Source of the DNA: Saprospiraceae bacterium
Lineage (GTDB): Bacteria; Bacteroidota; Bacteroidia; Chitinophagales; Saprospiraceae
Direction: 5' to 3'
Assembly: GCA_022842725.1 (NCBI GenBank)
Contig: JALHOZ010000006.1
Location: 62,001 to 126,000, forward strand
Length of the DNA: 64,000 nt
This document shows, piece by piece, positions 1 to 8,305 of this stretch. A model generated the notes under the pieces. The model made no database searches and was not told the origin of the DNA. It worked only from the letters and a program-made list of their open reading frames with translations. Position 1 is the first letter of the stretch. Every line of letters starts with the position of its first letter. A program made the position numbers and the translations under genes.

Positions 1-2
1 AA

Positions 3-413
3 TTACAAAACCGGATATTCTACGTAGTTCCTTGGTGTTTCCCAAAGTTTAATGTGAATATCATATTTTGATTCAATTTTTTTTCTGAGAATTTGGTAAA
101 TAACTACGATAAAATTTTCTGTGGTTGGAATCAGATTCGAAAATTCTTCACATTCCTGATTGAGATTTTTATGATCGAAACGTTCTTCAATTTCTGTTTT
201 GATGATTTCGGCAAGCTTCCCCAAGTCGTACACATACCCTGTTTCTTCATCGATTTCACCTGTCAGTTTGACTTCAAGATCGTAATTGTGCCCATGATAG
301 TACATATTATTGCACAAACCAAAAACCTCTTTGTTCCTTTGGTCGCTCCAGGATGGATTATGCAATCTGTGTGCTGCGTTAAAATGGGCCTTTCTGACCA
401 CCGAAACTCTCAT
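3..413 (-). CDS. queD: 6-pyruvoyl-tetrahydropterin synthase / QueD family protein
   Basis: The 136-residue protein has the full layout of the PTPS/QueD family, the T-fold enzymes that turn 7,8-dihydroneopterin triphosphate into 6-carboxy-tetrahydropterin (queuosine pathway) or 6-pyruvoyl-tetrahydropterin. The zinc ligands are visible as His15 in HFNAAH and His40 and His42 in YHGHNY. Cys34, just before them, matches the catalytic cysteine. The C-terminal WETPRNYVEY holds the usual pterin-anchoring glutamate. The stop codon is at the window edge (3-5), so the gene is complete. The next gene is divergent across about 315 bases. Sequence alone does not separate QueD from a pterin-cofactor role; queuosine synthesis is the commoner one in Bacteroidota. 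Confidence 0.9.
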   Translation of the reverse strand: MRVSVVRKAHFNAAHRLHNPSWSDQRNKEVFGLCNNMYYHGHNYDLEVKLTGEIDEETGYVYDLGKLAEIIKTEIEERFDHKNLNQECEEFSNLIPTTENFIVVIYQILRKKIESKYDIHIKLWETPRNYVEYPVL

Positions 414-729
414 TTATTACATTTTTATGATTCATAATCTAAACATGTCTATCTCTAAGATGTTTATTAAATATGAAAAATATTAAATTTATCAAATAAC
501 TCTCTCTTCTGTAAAACTTTGGAGGGTTCAATTTCTTTAGACCCAGCGTACCGTGTCAGTTCTGCTTAATTTGGTTTAAAATAATCTTGTCAAATTGTTA
601 AATATAAAAATGAGACGAAATTTTTCGTATTTTTGCACCCCGATGTCAAAAAAGTCACCCTTGTGAAGCTTTTGAACTTTATGAGGTAAAAATCATTACT
701 CATTTATAAAATTCAGTAAAAATATCCAT
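414..729. other. Divergent intergenic region between queD and the lactamase-fold hydrolase gene
   Basis: This gap of about 315 bases has no convincing open frame. It contains one match to the Bacteroidota -7 element on the plus strand (628-635) and a short GC-richer patch near 520-575 with a weak GGGT/ACCC pairing. I see no recognisable RNA family. Confidence 0.5.
628..635 (+). promoter_or_regulatory. -7 promoter element (TATTTTTG)
   Basis: Exact match to the Bacteroidota TAnnTTTG element, about 95 bases before the hydrolase gene at 730. I found no TTG at the usual 17-23 base distance, so the -33 half is not supported. Inferred to drive the hydrolase-parA-parB operon. Confidence 0.45.
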
Positions 730-1410
730 ATGACAATCAAATATCTTGGACATTCCGGTTTTTTGATAGAAACTTCCGGCAAAACCTTGTTGTTTGACCC
801 GATGATTTCTTCAAATCCTTTGGCAGCTGATATTGATGTTGAAACCTTATCTCCGGATTATATACTATTGACCCACGGTCATGAAGATCACGTTGCTGAT
901 GCAGAACAAATTGCAAAAAGCAGCAATGCCTCTTTGATTACCAATTATGAAATCTATTCCTGGTATCAAAACAAAGGGCTACATGGTCATCCGATGAATC
1001 TGGGCGGTAAGTTTCAGTTTGATTTTGGTACTGTCAAGTATGTTCAGGCAGTACATTCGTCTATGTTGCCAGATGGAAGTTATGGTGGTCCGAGTGGCGG
1101 ATTTGTGATATGGAACGAAGACATTTGTTTTTATTTTGCAGGAGACACCGCTTTGACGATGGATATGAAACTTATCCCACAGACCTGTCCAAAACTGGAT
1201 TTTGCCATATTACCGATAGGTGATAATTTCACCATGGGACACGAAGACGCTGTGATTGCCGCAGAATTTATTGAATGTGACACCATTATCGCGTGTCATT
1301 TTGATACTTTCGGATATATCAAAATAGATAAAAATAAAGCCATTCAGCATTTTTCTGATAAAGGAAAAAAGCTGATTATTCCCGAAATAAATCATAATAT
1401 CATACTGTAA
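730..1410 (+). CDS. Metallo-beta-lactamase-fold hydrolase (UPF0173 type)
   Basis: The 226-residue protein carries the metallo-beta-lactamase signature HxHxDH as His49, His51, Asp53 and His54. A later GDTAL segment and a C-terminal CHFDTFGY histidine would complete the dinuclear metal site. Length and the MTIKYLGHSGFLIE start fit the UPF0173/YtkL family of predicted metal-dependent hydrolases, whose substrate is not known. Its TAA stop (1408-1410) directly abuts the ATG of parA (1411), so the two are very likely co-transcribed. The link to parAB is positional only; no partition role follows from the sequence. Confidence 0.85.
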   Translation: MTIKYLGHSGFLIETSGKTLLFDPMISSNPLAADIDVETLSPDYILLTHGHEDHVADAEQIAKSSNASLITNYEIYSWYQNKGLHGHPMNLGGKFQFDFGTVKYVQAVHSSMLPDGSYGGPSGGFVIWNEDICFYFAGDTALTMDMKLIPQTCPKLDFAILPIGDNFTMGHEDAVIAAEFIECDTIIACHFDTFGYIKIDKNKAIQHFSDKGKKLIIPEINHNIIL

Positions 1411-2187
1411 ATGGGTAAAATAATAGCTATAGCAAATCAAAAAGGAGGTGTTGGCAAAACCACCACAGCCATCAATCTTGCAGCTGCATTGTCTGTTTTG
1501 GACAAAAAAGTACTGTTAATTGATGCCGATCCTCAGGCAAACGCATCTTCAGGAGTAGGCGTAAAACAAGATCAGATCATTTTTGACACGTACGAATGTC
1601 TTGTAAACGGTGAAGATATCAAAGTGGGCATCATCCCTACAGAAACGCCAAACCTCTATATTTTACCTTCTTCCATTGATCTCGTCGGTGCTGAAATAGA
1701 GCTGGTAGGTAAAGAAAACAGAGAAACTTTTATGCGCCGGATGTTGGCAAGTGTAAAGGATGATTACGATTATATATTTATTGATTGTCTGCCTTCTTTG
1801 GGACTGGTAACCCTAAATGCTCTGACTGCAGCTGACTCTGTATTGGTACCTGTACAATGCGAATTTTTTTCCCTGGAAGGATTCGGAAAGTTAAAAAGCA
1901 CCATCTCTTTGGTTCAACAGGGTTTAAATCCCGGTTTACAGATAGAAGGTGTCATCCTTTCAATGTATGATCAGAGATTACGAATGGCCAATATGGTTTT
2001 GAGTGAAATAAAAGATATTATTTCCGACAGAATATTTGATACCATCGTCCACAGAAACAGTAAAATCGGGGAAGCTCCGTCATTGGGCCAGCCTGTTATT
2101 ATATATGATGCAACAAGTAAAGGTGCCATCAACTTTTTGAATCTTGCACAGGAGTTTTTGACTATTCAGGAAGAAATTCCGGCCTGA
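1411..2187 (+). CDS. parA: Chromosome partitioning ATPase ParA (Soj)
   Basis: The 258-residue protein has the deviant Walker A of the ParA/MinD family, KGGVGKTT at residues 11-18, followed by DADPQANASSG (A') and IFIDCLPSLG (Walker B region). It lacks an N-terminal helix-turn-helix domain, as expected for chromosomal Soj/ParA rather than plasmid type Ia ParA. The ATP-bound dimer binds DNA non-specifically and works with ParB to segregate replicated origins. It starts directly at the stop of the hydrolase gene and precedes parB by 28 bases. Confidence 0.96.
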   Translation: MGKIIAIANQKGGVGKTTTAINLAAALSVLDKKVLLIDADPQANASSGVGVKQDQIIFDTYECLVNGEDIKVGIIPTETPNLYILPSSIDLVGAEIELVGKENRETFMRRMLASVKDDYDYIFIDCLPSLGLVTLNALTAADSVLVPVQCEFFSLEGFGKLKSTISLVQQGLNPGLQIEGVILSMYDQRLRMANMVLSEIKDIISDRIFDTIVHRNSKIGEAPSLGQPVIIYDATSKGAINFLNLAQEFLTIQEEIPA

Positions 2188-2215
2188 AGGTTTCATTTTC
2201 AAGAATCAACACACC

Positions 2216-3115
2216 ATGAATAAAAGAAAAGAAGTAAATAAAGGTCTTCGGTCTTTATTGGCGAATATAGAAAAAACCCACACCGTCGAAGAAAAATCCC
2301 AATTGGTTAAAGATCTTGCCAATCAGATTCTTCATTTACCAACTGAGTCCATAGAAGCAAATCCTTTCCAACCCAGGACCGAATTTGATAATGAACAATT
2401 GCTGGAATTGGCAAAATCCATCAAAGCAAATGGTTTGATTCAACCGATAACTGTCAGGTCGATGGGCGACGGAAATTATCAGCTGATTTCCGGTGAACGA
2501 AGGTTACGCGCTTCCCGAATGGCAGGAGTTAAAGAAATACCCGCCTATATCAGGGTGGCAAACGACCAGGAAATGCTCGAAATGGCTCTTGTTGAAAATA
2601 TTCAGCGGGCCAACCTGAATGCTTTGGAAATTGCTATATCCTACCAAAGATTAATGGATGAGTGTCATCTCACCCATGACGCATTGTCAGAAAGGGTCGG
2701 AAAAGACCGAAGCACAGTAACCAACTATGTCAGATTGTTGAAATTATCTCCGGATATACAACATGCAATTAAAACGGGCATCATCTCTATGGGACATGCG
2801 AGGGCTTTGGCAGGTATTGAAAACACGGTATTGCAGGCAAACATATTTAAAAGATGTGTCGACCAGGGGCTTTCTGTTCGAGCTTTGGAAAACTTAATCA
2901 AAGAAAACAATCAGGATAAAACCAAAACAGGAAATCAATCATTTGTTATTCAAACCGAACATCCTGAGGTGCAAAAAATAAGACGGGAACTAAGTGAAAA
3001 ACTCGGTTATAAAGTTGACATCAAAAGAGACCCAACCGGAAAAGGACAAATTACCATCAGATTTGCAGGTGACAAAGACTTCAACCAGATTATACAGCAT
3101 TTATTGGAAAAATGA
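2216..3115 (+). CDS. parB: Chromosome partitioning protein ParB (Spo0J)
   Basis: The 299-residue protein has the ParB N-terminal CTPase domain with GERRLRA at residues 93-99 and the conserved ENIQRANLN at 117-125. A helix-turn-helix follows (ALSERVGKDRSTVTNYVRLLKL). The C-terminal third would form the dimerisation domain. It binds parS and loads onto DNA as a CTP-dependent clamp with ParA. The last codons overlap the start of the next gene by 4 bases (3112-3115). I saw no good parS palindrome in the window. Confidence 0.96.
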   Translation: MNKRKEVNKGLRSLLANIEKTHTVEEKSQLVKDLANQILHLPTESIEANPFQPRTEFDNEQLLELAKSIKANGLIQPITVRSMGDGNYQLISGERRLRASRMAGVKEIPAYIRVANDQEMLEMALVENIQRANLNALEIAISYQRLMDECHLTHDALSERVGKDRSTVTNYVRLLKLSPDIQHAIKTGIISMGHARALAGIENTVLQANIFKRCVDQGLSVRALENLIKENNQDKTKTGNQSFVIQTEHPEVQKIRRELSEKLGYKVDIKRDPTGKGQITIRFAGDKDFNQIIQHLLEK

Positions 3116-3735
3116 TTATATTTTCAAATAAAATAATATATATTCTCAGAAAAACGATATTCTTTCTGGCATTATGTATTATTCATCTAATTTCATTTTC
3201 CCAAACTACAAATCCTGCTTTCAGAACATCACAACAGACCAATGAGACGCAACAGGATTCATTGACGGCTGAAGATTCTGTGATTGTCAAAAATGCGTTT
3301 TTCAAACTTTTTAAAGGCAAACCGGGACGGGCAGCTTTATATTCATTAGTGATTCCCGGGGGTGGTCAGTTGTATAACAAAAAATACTGGAAAGTCCCTC
3401 TTGCCTGGGGCATTGATGGTGCCTTAGGATATTACCTTTGGTCCCAAAACAGCCAATACAATTTTTATAACGACAGATACCAAAATGCCTTGGCTGCAGG
3501 TGACACCCAGGCTGCAAATGTCAACCGGGAGCAAAGAAATATCTTTCGCAGGTCCCGTGAGTTTGCCTGGATGTATATGATTTTAGGTCATCTCCTTGTA
3601 TCTATGGATGCCTATGTTGACCGTCACCTTTTGGAATTTGACGTAAGTCCTGATATTTCTGTAATCCCCTACTCTGCATCACCGGTAGTTGGTTTAGCGG
3701 TAACAGTTCCCCTACACAAAATACGATTTCATTAA
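3112..3735 (+). CDS. DUF5683-family membrane protein
   Basis: The 207-residue protein starts with a hydrophobic segment ending in IISFSQ-like residues (signal peptide or anchor). It carries the hallmark PGGGQLYNKKYWKVPLAWG followed by a hydrophobic stretch and a second one near MYMILGHLLVSMDAYVD. This matches DUF5683, a Bacteroidota family that commonly follows parA-parB; its function is unknown. It overlaps parB by four bases, so translation is probably coupled. Its TAA overlaps the stop of the convergent glycosyltransferase. In relatives as I recall them, dapB and lepB often follow; here they do not. Confidence 0.8.
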   Translation: MIIFSNKIIYILRKTIFFLALCIIHLISFSQTTNPAFRTSQQTNETQQDSLTAEDSVIVKNAFFKLFKGKPGRAALYSLVIPGGGQLYNKKYWKVPLAWGIDGALGYYLWSQNSQYNFYNDRYQNALAAGDTQAANVNREQRNIFRRSREFAWMYMILGHLLVSMDAYVDRHLLEFDVSPDISVIPYSASPVVGLAVTVPLHKIRFH

Positions 3736-4949
3736 TGGACGTACTTAGGATTATTTTTTAATTCTCTGTACCTGTTTAGTAAAAGATTAGCATTGTGGTT
3801 GTGGTCGTAAAAGTCTTCCACAAATTGTTTTGCATTTTGCCCTATGGACCTGACGAGCCCCGGGTTTTTGTGAATATTTTCAATAGCTTCGATAAATGAC
3901 TCAGGATCATCTGCTATTAATAAATGTTTACCATGTTCCGCTTCGATTCCTTCTTTCCCAAGTGTTGTGGTAACCACCACTTTGCCGAGAGCCATTCCTT
4001 CAAGAATTTTTACACGCATACCACTACCAGAAAACAACGGGACAATCATGATCGGATATTGATTTATAAAATCAATGGCATTGTCAACTTCACCATGGAC
4101 GTTGATACCCTGTTCCCTTTTTTGTAAAAGGCTGGAAGGAGTGTTTCTGCCTGCAATATGAAACGTTATTTCTGGAAATTTTTTGTGTAATAAAGGCCAG
4201 GTTTCCTGTAAAAACCAGGTAAGTCCTTCAAGGTTCGGCATCCAGTCCAGAGCACCGATAAAACACATATTGTTCAGATTCTGACCGGGAATAATTCTGG
4301 CATAATTTCCCAGATTCAACCCAATCGGAGAAGCCATAGCTCCATTTTTATACCCTAAATGTTTAAATTGTTTTAAATCTCTTTCTGAAACAGCAATCAG
4401 GTAGTCGTAATCATTCAAACGATTAAGCTCAAACCTTTTAAGTTTTTCGGTAAGATATTTTAAATACCACTTTTTAGGTAAAAAAGAAGTATTATTAGTT
4501 ATTCTTTCCCATATTTCAAATTCAACATTGTGCGCACGCATGGTCACAAGTGCGTTGGAATGTTTTTTTATGGTATCAATATATGGGGCCAGATATAAAG
4601 TTTCCAACTGTACTACATCAAAATTTTCCTGTTCGAGGAGTTCAATCAGTTTGTTCTCAAACTCTTTGCTGATAAATCTGCTGACATGGTAGGATTCTTT
4701 GGAAAATAAATTTTTGAAAGCATCAAAAACTTTAATTTTATTATCCAAATCAGTTACGTGAATACTTTTGTAGTGATTAAAATCAGGAGGCAACTCCCCT
4801 ACATTGGTAAAATGTTTAGTAGTGTTCATACTTAACAAAGTAATCTCACAACCCTGTTCATACAAAGCATTGCTTAAATATGTTACGGCTATAGACTCAC
4901 CATCTTTAAGTGGGTATGGGAACTTCTTACACAACTGGAGTATCTTCAT
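3732..4949 (-). CDS. Glycosyltransferase, GT-B fold (GT4-like)
   Basis: The 405-residue protein opens with LCKKFPYPLKDGESI, the glycine/proline loop typical of GT4-type enzymes. The C-terminal nucleotide-sugar domain contains CFIGALDWMPNLEGL, a PLFSGSGMRVKILEGMALGK motif with the conserved Glu, and a TTLGKEGIE segment. It should transfer a sugar from an activated donor onto a cell-surface glycan or lipid; donor and acceptor cannot be read from sequence. It resembles the other glycosyltransferase at about 22.5-23.7 kb, which starts similarly (SRFPYPLEKGDKL). A -7 element lies about 35 bases upstream. Convergent with DUF5683, overlapping it by four bases. Confidence 0.88.
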   Translation of the reverse strand: MKILQLCKKFPYPLKDGESIAVTYLSNALYEQGCEITLLSMNTTKHFTNVGELPPDFNHYKSIHVTDLDNKIKVFDAFKNLFSKESYHVSRFISKEFENKLIELLEQENFDVVQLETLYLAPYIDTIKKHSNALVTMRAHNVEFEIWERITNNTSFLPKKWYLKYLTEKLKRFELNRLNDYDYLIAVSERDLKQFKHLGYKNGAMASPIGLNLGNYARIIPGQNLNNMCFIGALDWMPNLEGLTWFLQETWPLLHKKFPEITFHIAGRNTPSSLLQKREQGINVHGEVDNAIDFINQYPIMIVPLFSGSGMRVKILEGMALGKVVVTTTLGKEGIEAEHGKHLLIADDPESFIEAIENIHKNPGLVRSIGQNAKQFVEDFYDHNHNANLLLNRYRELKNNPKYVH

Positions 4950-4983
4950 AAATTGAAATATACCGGTACTCTGTTTAGGTGCG

Positions 4984-4991
4984 CAAATATA
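4984..4991 (-). promoter_or_regulatory. -7 promoter element (TATATTTG, minus strand)
   Basis: On the minus strand this reads TATATTTG, an exact TAnnTTTG match about 35 bases before the glycosyltransferase start at 4949. No TTG is visible at the matching -33 distance. Confidence 0.5.
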
Positions 4992-5297
4992 GGCAATAAA
5001 ACAGAAAAACGTCGGTTTTTACTTTTATTTTTAAAAATTTATCCTGAAGTCCGGAGTAAATATCACCGGAAAAAACATTATCATTTGTATAACTTCATAA
5101 ACATGAAATTTATTTTTCAATATGTTAAATAAATATTAACATTCTTTGAATATATTTTTTATATCTTCATAAACAACTGATTATCAGTTCTATTGAAAAT
5201 TCGGCAATATATGTATTAAAAACATCCCGGAAAAAATTTGTTATATAAAACTTACATATCATGTTATAATCTGATGTGGTTTTGAAAAAAAATATTG

Positions 5298-5305
5298 TAT
5301 TTTTG
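5298..5305 (+). promoter_or_regulatory. -7 promoter element for pfkA (TATTTTTG)
   Basis: Exact TAnnTTTG match 29 bases before the pfkA ATG at 5334. It overlaps the upstream TTG codon at 5295 that would extend the frame, which argues that this TTG is not the start. Confidence 0.6.
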
Positions 5306-5333
5306 GCGCTTATTTCTCAAAATCAAACAAAAA

Positions 5334-6314
5334 ATGCGAAAAGTAAAAAGAATTGCCGTTTTCACTTCAGGAGGCGATGCTCCGGGCATGAATGCCGCTA
5401 TCAGGTCAGTAGTCAGGACTGCATTATACCATGACCTTCATGTGTACGGTATCATCGGTGGCTATGATGGAATGATCAAAGGAAATATCAAAAGACTTGA
5501 GGTAGGTGATGTAGCCAACATCATTCAAAGAGGTGGAACCGTTCTTAAAACGGCCAGAAGCAAAGATTTTATGACTTACGAAGGGAGAAAAGCAGCGTAT
5601 GAAAATCTTATGGCCAATGACATTGACGGTTGTGTTGCTATAGGTGGTAATGGTACATATACAGGTGCCATGGTATTCGGAAAAGAATTTAACTTTCCTA
5701 TGGTAGGCCTGCCCGGGACGATTGATAATGATATATACGGCACGGATTATACCATTGGGTTTGATACTGCCATCAATACAGCAATAGAAGCTGTTGATAA
5801 AATCAGAGATACCGCAGATTCACACAACAGACTCTTTTTTGTTGAAGTTATGGGTCGTCATTCAGGATTTATCGCTCTTCATACCGGTATCGGAAGTGGT
5901 GCAGGAGGTATTTTTATACCTGAAACCAATACATCCATCGAAGACCTGATCGAAGATTTAAGAAAAGCTACCCGAAGACAAAAATTATTTAATCTTATCA
6001 TAGTCGCTGAGGGTAATCAAAATGGCGACGCAACAACGATTGCACAAAAAGTAAAAGAATCCAATCCGGACTATGATGTCAGGGTGACTATTATCGGCCA
6101 TTTACAAAGAGGCGGTTCTCCGACAGCTATGGACAGGGTTTTGGCCAGCAGAATGGGACACTCGTCTGTTCTTTCTTTGTTACGCGGAGAACACGGAATT
6201 GCTCTCGGTGTCATCAACGATAAAATAACCGTTACTCCATTTGAGGATGCCGTCAAAAAAACCAAACATCTTAATAAAGAATTGGTCAAAATGGCAGAAG
6301 TATTAGCTATGTAA
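5334..6314 (+). CDS. pfkA: 6-phosphofructokinase (ATP type)
   Basis: From ATG 5334 the protein is 326 residues, close to bacterial PfkA. It phosphorylates fructose 6-phosphate to fructose 1,6-bisphosphate, the committed step of glycolysis. Visible motifs are GGDAPGMNAAIR from residue 13, LPGTIDNDI with catalytic Asp131, the sugar-site MGRHSGF, and GHLQRGGSP. Gly107 and Gly128 sit where PPi-dependent enzymes have Asp and Lys, so ATP use is expected. One oddity: the ATP-site motif is GGNGT, with Asn106 where E. coli has Asp103. The frame is open 13 codons further to a TTG, but a promoter element covers that codon. cutA follows after 2 bases. Confidence 0.95.
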   Translation: MRKVKRIAVFTSGGDAPGMNAAIRSVVRTALYHDLHVYGIIGGYDGMIKGNIKRLEVGDVANIIQRGGTVLKTARSKDFMTYEGRKAAYENLMANDIDGCVAIGGNGTYTGAMVFGKEFNFPMVGLPGTIDNDIYGTDYTIGFDTAINTAIEAVDKIRDTADSHNRLFFVEVMGRHSGFIALHTGIGSGAGGIFIPETNTSIEDLIEDLRKATRRQKLFNLIIVAEGNQNGDATTIAQKVKESNPDYDVRVTIIGHLQRGGSPTAMDRVLASRMGHSSVLSLLRGEHGIALGVINDKITVTPFEDAVKKTKHLNKELVKMAEVLAM

Positions 6315-6316
6315 TC

Positions 6317-6631
6317 ATGGCAGAAGTAACCATTTTTTATGTTACTTTTCCTGATGAAGAAACAGCAACATCCATCGGGAACACTTTGCTTGATCTCAGG
6401 CTTATAGCTTGTATAAATTTTTTCCCTGTACAATCCATCTATCTTTGGAAAGACAAAAAAGAATCAGGAAAAGAAATCATAGGTCTGTTAAAAACCACCT
6501 CGCAAAAGGTTGATCTTTGTATCTCTAAAATTAAGGAAATTCACCCCTATGAAGTTCCTTGTATTTTACATCAACCCTGGGCGTCAAATGATGCATATTT
6601 TGAATGGGTACACAAAGTCACTTCGCCCTAA
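6317..6631 (+). CDS. cutA: Divalent-cation tolerance protein CutA
   Basis: The 104-residue protein fits the small trimeric CutA1 family: an N-terminal VTFPDEETA strand-turn, RLIACINFFPVQSIYLWKDK, and the conserved IKEIHPYEVPCI. CutA is linked to copper and divalent-ion tolerance in E. coli, but its biochemical role is unsettled. It begins two bases after the pfkA stop, so it is almost surely translated from the pfkA message. The pairing with pfkA has no evident functional reason. Confidence 0.93.
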   Translation: MAEVTIFYVTFPDEETATSIGNTLLDLRLIACINFFPVQSIYLWKDKKESGKEIIGLLKTTSQKVDLCISKIKEIHPYEVPCILHQPWASNDAYFEWVHKVTSP

Positions 6632-6660
6632 ATGTTTTTTTTTTTACAGGTCTTGATGTG

Positions 6661-7173
6661 TCAAACCACTTTTTGTAAAAAAACTTCTTCAATCATTTTC
6701 CTTTTCTTTACAAAATCTCCTCTGAGCACAAAATAGTCAAGTTGGTGATCGTTCAGGAAAGATTGATATAACAAAAATATTCTTTCCCGATCATAAGGAT
6801 TTTCACGTAGAGGGTCAGGCTCCCAAGGGATGTCAGGAAAACATAAAAAATATATTCTGTCCGATTTATCCAATTCCGACCATATTCGGGATAAAGATTC
6901 ATCCACTTCTCCAAATTTATCTATCGACCAAATTAAAACAGTAATGAGGTCGGTGTCACACCATGTAATCGTTTGATTTGAAGAAACCAAATATTCTTCT
7001 GTCATTTGTAGTTTTCCAATCATCTGAACATCCTCAAAAGTATAGTTTTTTCCTATTACCTTCAAATAATTTCGGGCAATTTCCGGAACAAAACCACCAC
7101 CCCATTTTTGATATGCTGCAGAAGAAAAAGTTGATTTTCCGGATGATTCCGGACCGGTAAAAATAAATCTCAC
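6661..7173 (-). CDS. NadR-like P-loop ATPase (AAA_28 type, possible ribosylnicotinamide kinase)
   Basis: The 170-residue protein starts with TGPESSGKST (Walker A, residues 6-15), followed by VPEIARNYL and WCDTDLITVLIWS. This pattern is that of the C-terminal kinase domain of NadR and related AAA_28 proteins. Here the domain stands alone, with no nucleotidyltransferase half. A nicotinamide-riboside kinase role is plausible but unproven. It starts immediately after the stop of the DUF4442 gene (7173/7174) and is the last gene of a leftward group. Confidence 0.75.
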   Translation of the reverse strand: MRFIFTGPESSGKSTFSSAAYQKWGGGFVPEIARNYLKVIGKNYTFEDVQMIGKLQMTEEYLVSSNQTITWCDTDLITVLIWSIDKFGEVDESLSRIWSELDKSDRIYFLCFPDIPWEPDPLRENPYDRERIFLLYQSFLNDHQLDYFVLRGDFVKKRKMIEEVFLQKVV

Positions 7174-7641
7174 TTATTTTTTTTTCAACGCCCATGTAAA
7201 TGAAAAACGTGCAACTTCATCTCCGGCCTCATTTTTACCAATACTTTGTAAAACCAGCTGTGTAGTATCTCCGGCTTTGACCAATAACTGAAACGCTGCT
7301 TCGACATCTTCTCCCTGATCACAAAAAAATAAAATTTTGCCTGTGGCTTTTTTTGTAAAATAACACTCCGCTTTGACAACAAGCATAGAAACATTTCCTT
7401 TTTCCAAAGCCAGTCGTTGTACCAGAAGACCCGTTGATAATTCAGCAGCTCCTGATAATGCAGAAAAATAAATGGATTGAAAAGGATTTTTGGTAAACCA
7501 TGAGTATCTTAAGGCGATTTTACATCCCGATGGTAAAAAAGAATCTACACTGATTCCCCAAAACCATAAACTGGGTAGTTTAGAAAGCGTAAAAATAGAA
7601 AACAACCATTTGTTGTTAATTTTTCTTGTAAATGAGTCCAT
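7174..7641 (-). CDS. DUF4442 family hot-dog thioesterase-like protein
   Basis: The 155-residue protein resembles the DUF4442/YiiD C-terminal hot-dog family: LPSLWFWGI near the N-terminus, RYSWFTKNPFQSIYFSALSGAAELSTG in the central helix region, and a strand-rich C-terminal half ending FSFTWALKKK. Hot-dog proteins of this kind are predicted acyl-CoA thioesterases; the substrate is unknown. It lies 21 bases after the adenosyltransferase stop and abuts the NadR-like ATPase, so the three probably share a transcript. Confidence 0.75.
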   Translation of the reverse strand: MDSFTRKINNKWLFSIFTLSKLPSLWFWGISVDSFLPSGCKIALRYSWFTKNPFQSIYFSALSGAAELSTGLLVQRLALEKGNVSMLVVKAECYFTKKATGKILFFCDQGEDVEAAFQLLVKAGDTTQLVLQSIGKNEAGDEVARFSFTWALKKK

Positions 7642-7662
7642 GGATTTATGATTTATAATAAT

Positions 7663-8220
7663 CTAGTTTTTCCTGCCTGTCCATTTTAATTCCTCGATCC
7701 CGCTTTTAAAAGCAAGATATCTTGCCAGAATGAATAAAAAATCGGAAAGTCTGTTCAGGTACATAACAATCATCGGATCAATATCAGAAAATTGATGAAG
7801 GGTCACTACCCGGCGTTCTGCCCTGCGGCACACCGTCCGGCAGATATGAGCCTGCGCTACCGTTTGGTTACCTCCCGGCAAAATAAAATTTCTTAAAGGT
7901 GCCAGTTCAGAATCCATATCATCCATAAAATTTTCGAGTAACCTTATATCTTCTGGTGTGATACCTGAAGGTAAAACGTCTTTTTCCGGATCAGAAGCCA
8001 AATGGCTGCCCATATCAAACAACCTGTTTTGCACCTCAAGTATAACATCATTATATTTTTCTATATAGAAACCTGCATTAAGAAATCCTAAAAAACTATT
8101 CAGCTCATCAAGTGTTCCGTAAGCTTCGATTCTGGCATCATCCTTAGATATTCTTTTTCCGCCAAAAAGTCCTGTCATTCCGGAATCTCCTGTTTTTGTA
8201 TATATTTTCATATAATGCAT
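7663..8220 (-). CDS. Cob(I)yrinic acid a,c-diamide adenosyltransferase, PduO type
   Basis: The 185-residue protein has the PduO-type ATP-binding N-terminus (KIYTKTGDSGMTGLFGG, then DARIEAYGTLDELNSFLG) and the C-terminal RTVCRRAERRVV helix that contacts ATP and cobalamin. It transfers the 5'-deoxyadenosyl group from ATP to cob(I)alamin, supplying adenosylcobalamin. No cobalamin biosynthesis genes are nearby, so it may serve salvage for a B12 enzyme elsewhere. The start is ambiguous between 8220 and the ATG at 8211 (MKIYTKTG), which would fit homologues better. Confidence 0.92.
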   Translation of the reverse strand: MHYMKIYTKTGDSGMTGLFGGKRISKDDARIEAYGTLDELNSFLGFLNAGFYIEKYNDVILEVQNRLFDMGSHLASDPEKDVLPSGITPEDIRLLENFMDDMDSELAPLRNFILPGGNQTVAQAHICRTVCRRAERRVVTLHQFSDIDPMIVMYLNRLSDFLFILARYLAFKSGIEELKWTGRKN

Positions 8221-8305
8221 TCATTTTATAATAAGGAAAACAGTTTGTTTGGTATTAAGTTCTGAATAAAGATTGTACCAGGAAAACAACTTCTGCATCA
8301 TGCCA

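Larger units (their letters stand above)
4950..5333. other. Divergent intergenic region between a glycosyltransferase gene and pfkA
   Basis: This stretch of about 384 bases is very AT-rich and has no believable open frame. It contains -7 elements for both flanking genes (4984-4991 minus, 5298-5305 plus). I see no hairpin or RNA family in the remainder. Confidence 0.5.

Noticed and set aside
93-437. Plus-strand open frame across the queD region
   Set aside because: It is the antisense shadow of the well-supported queD gene.
5295-5333. N-terminal extension of PfkA from TTG 5295
   Set aside because: The TTG lies in the -7 element and the family starts at MRKVKRIAV.
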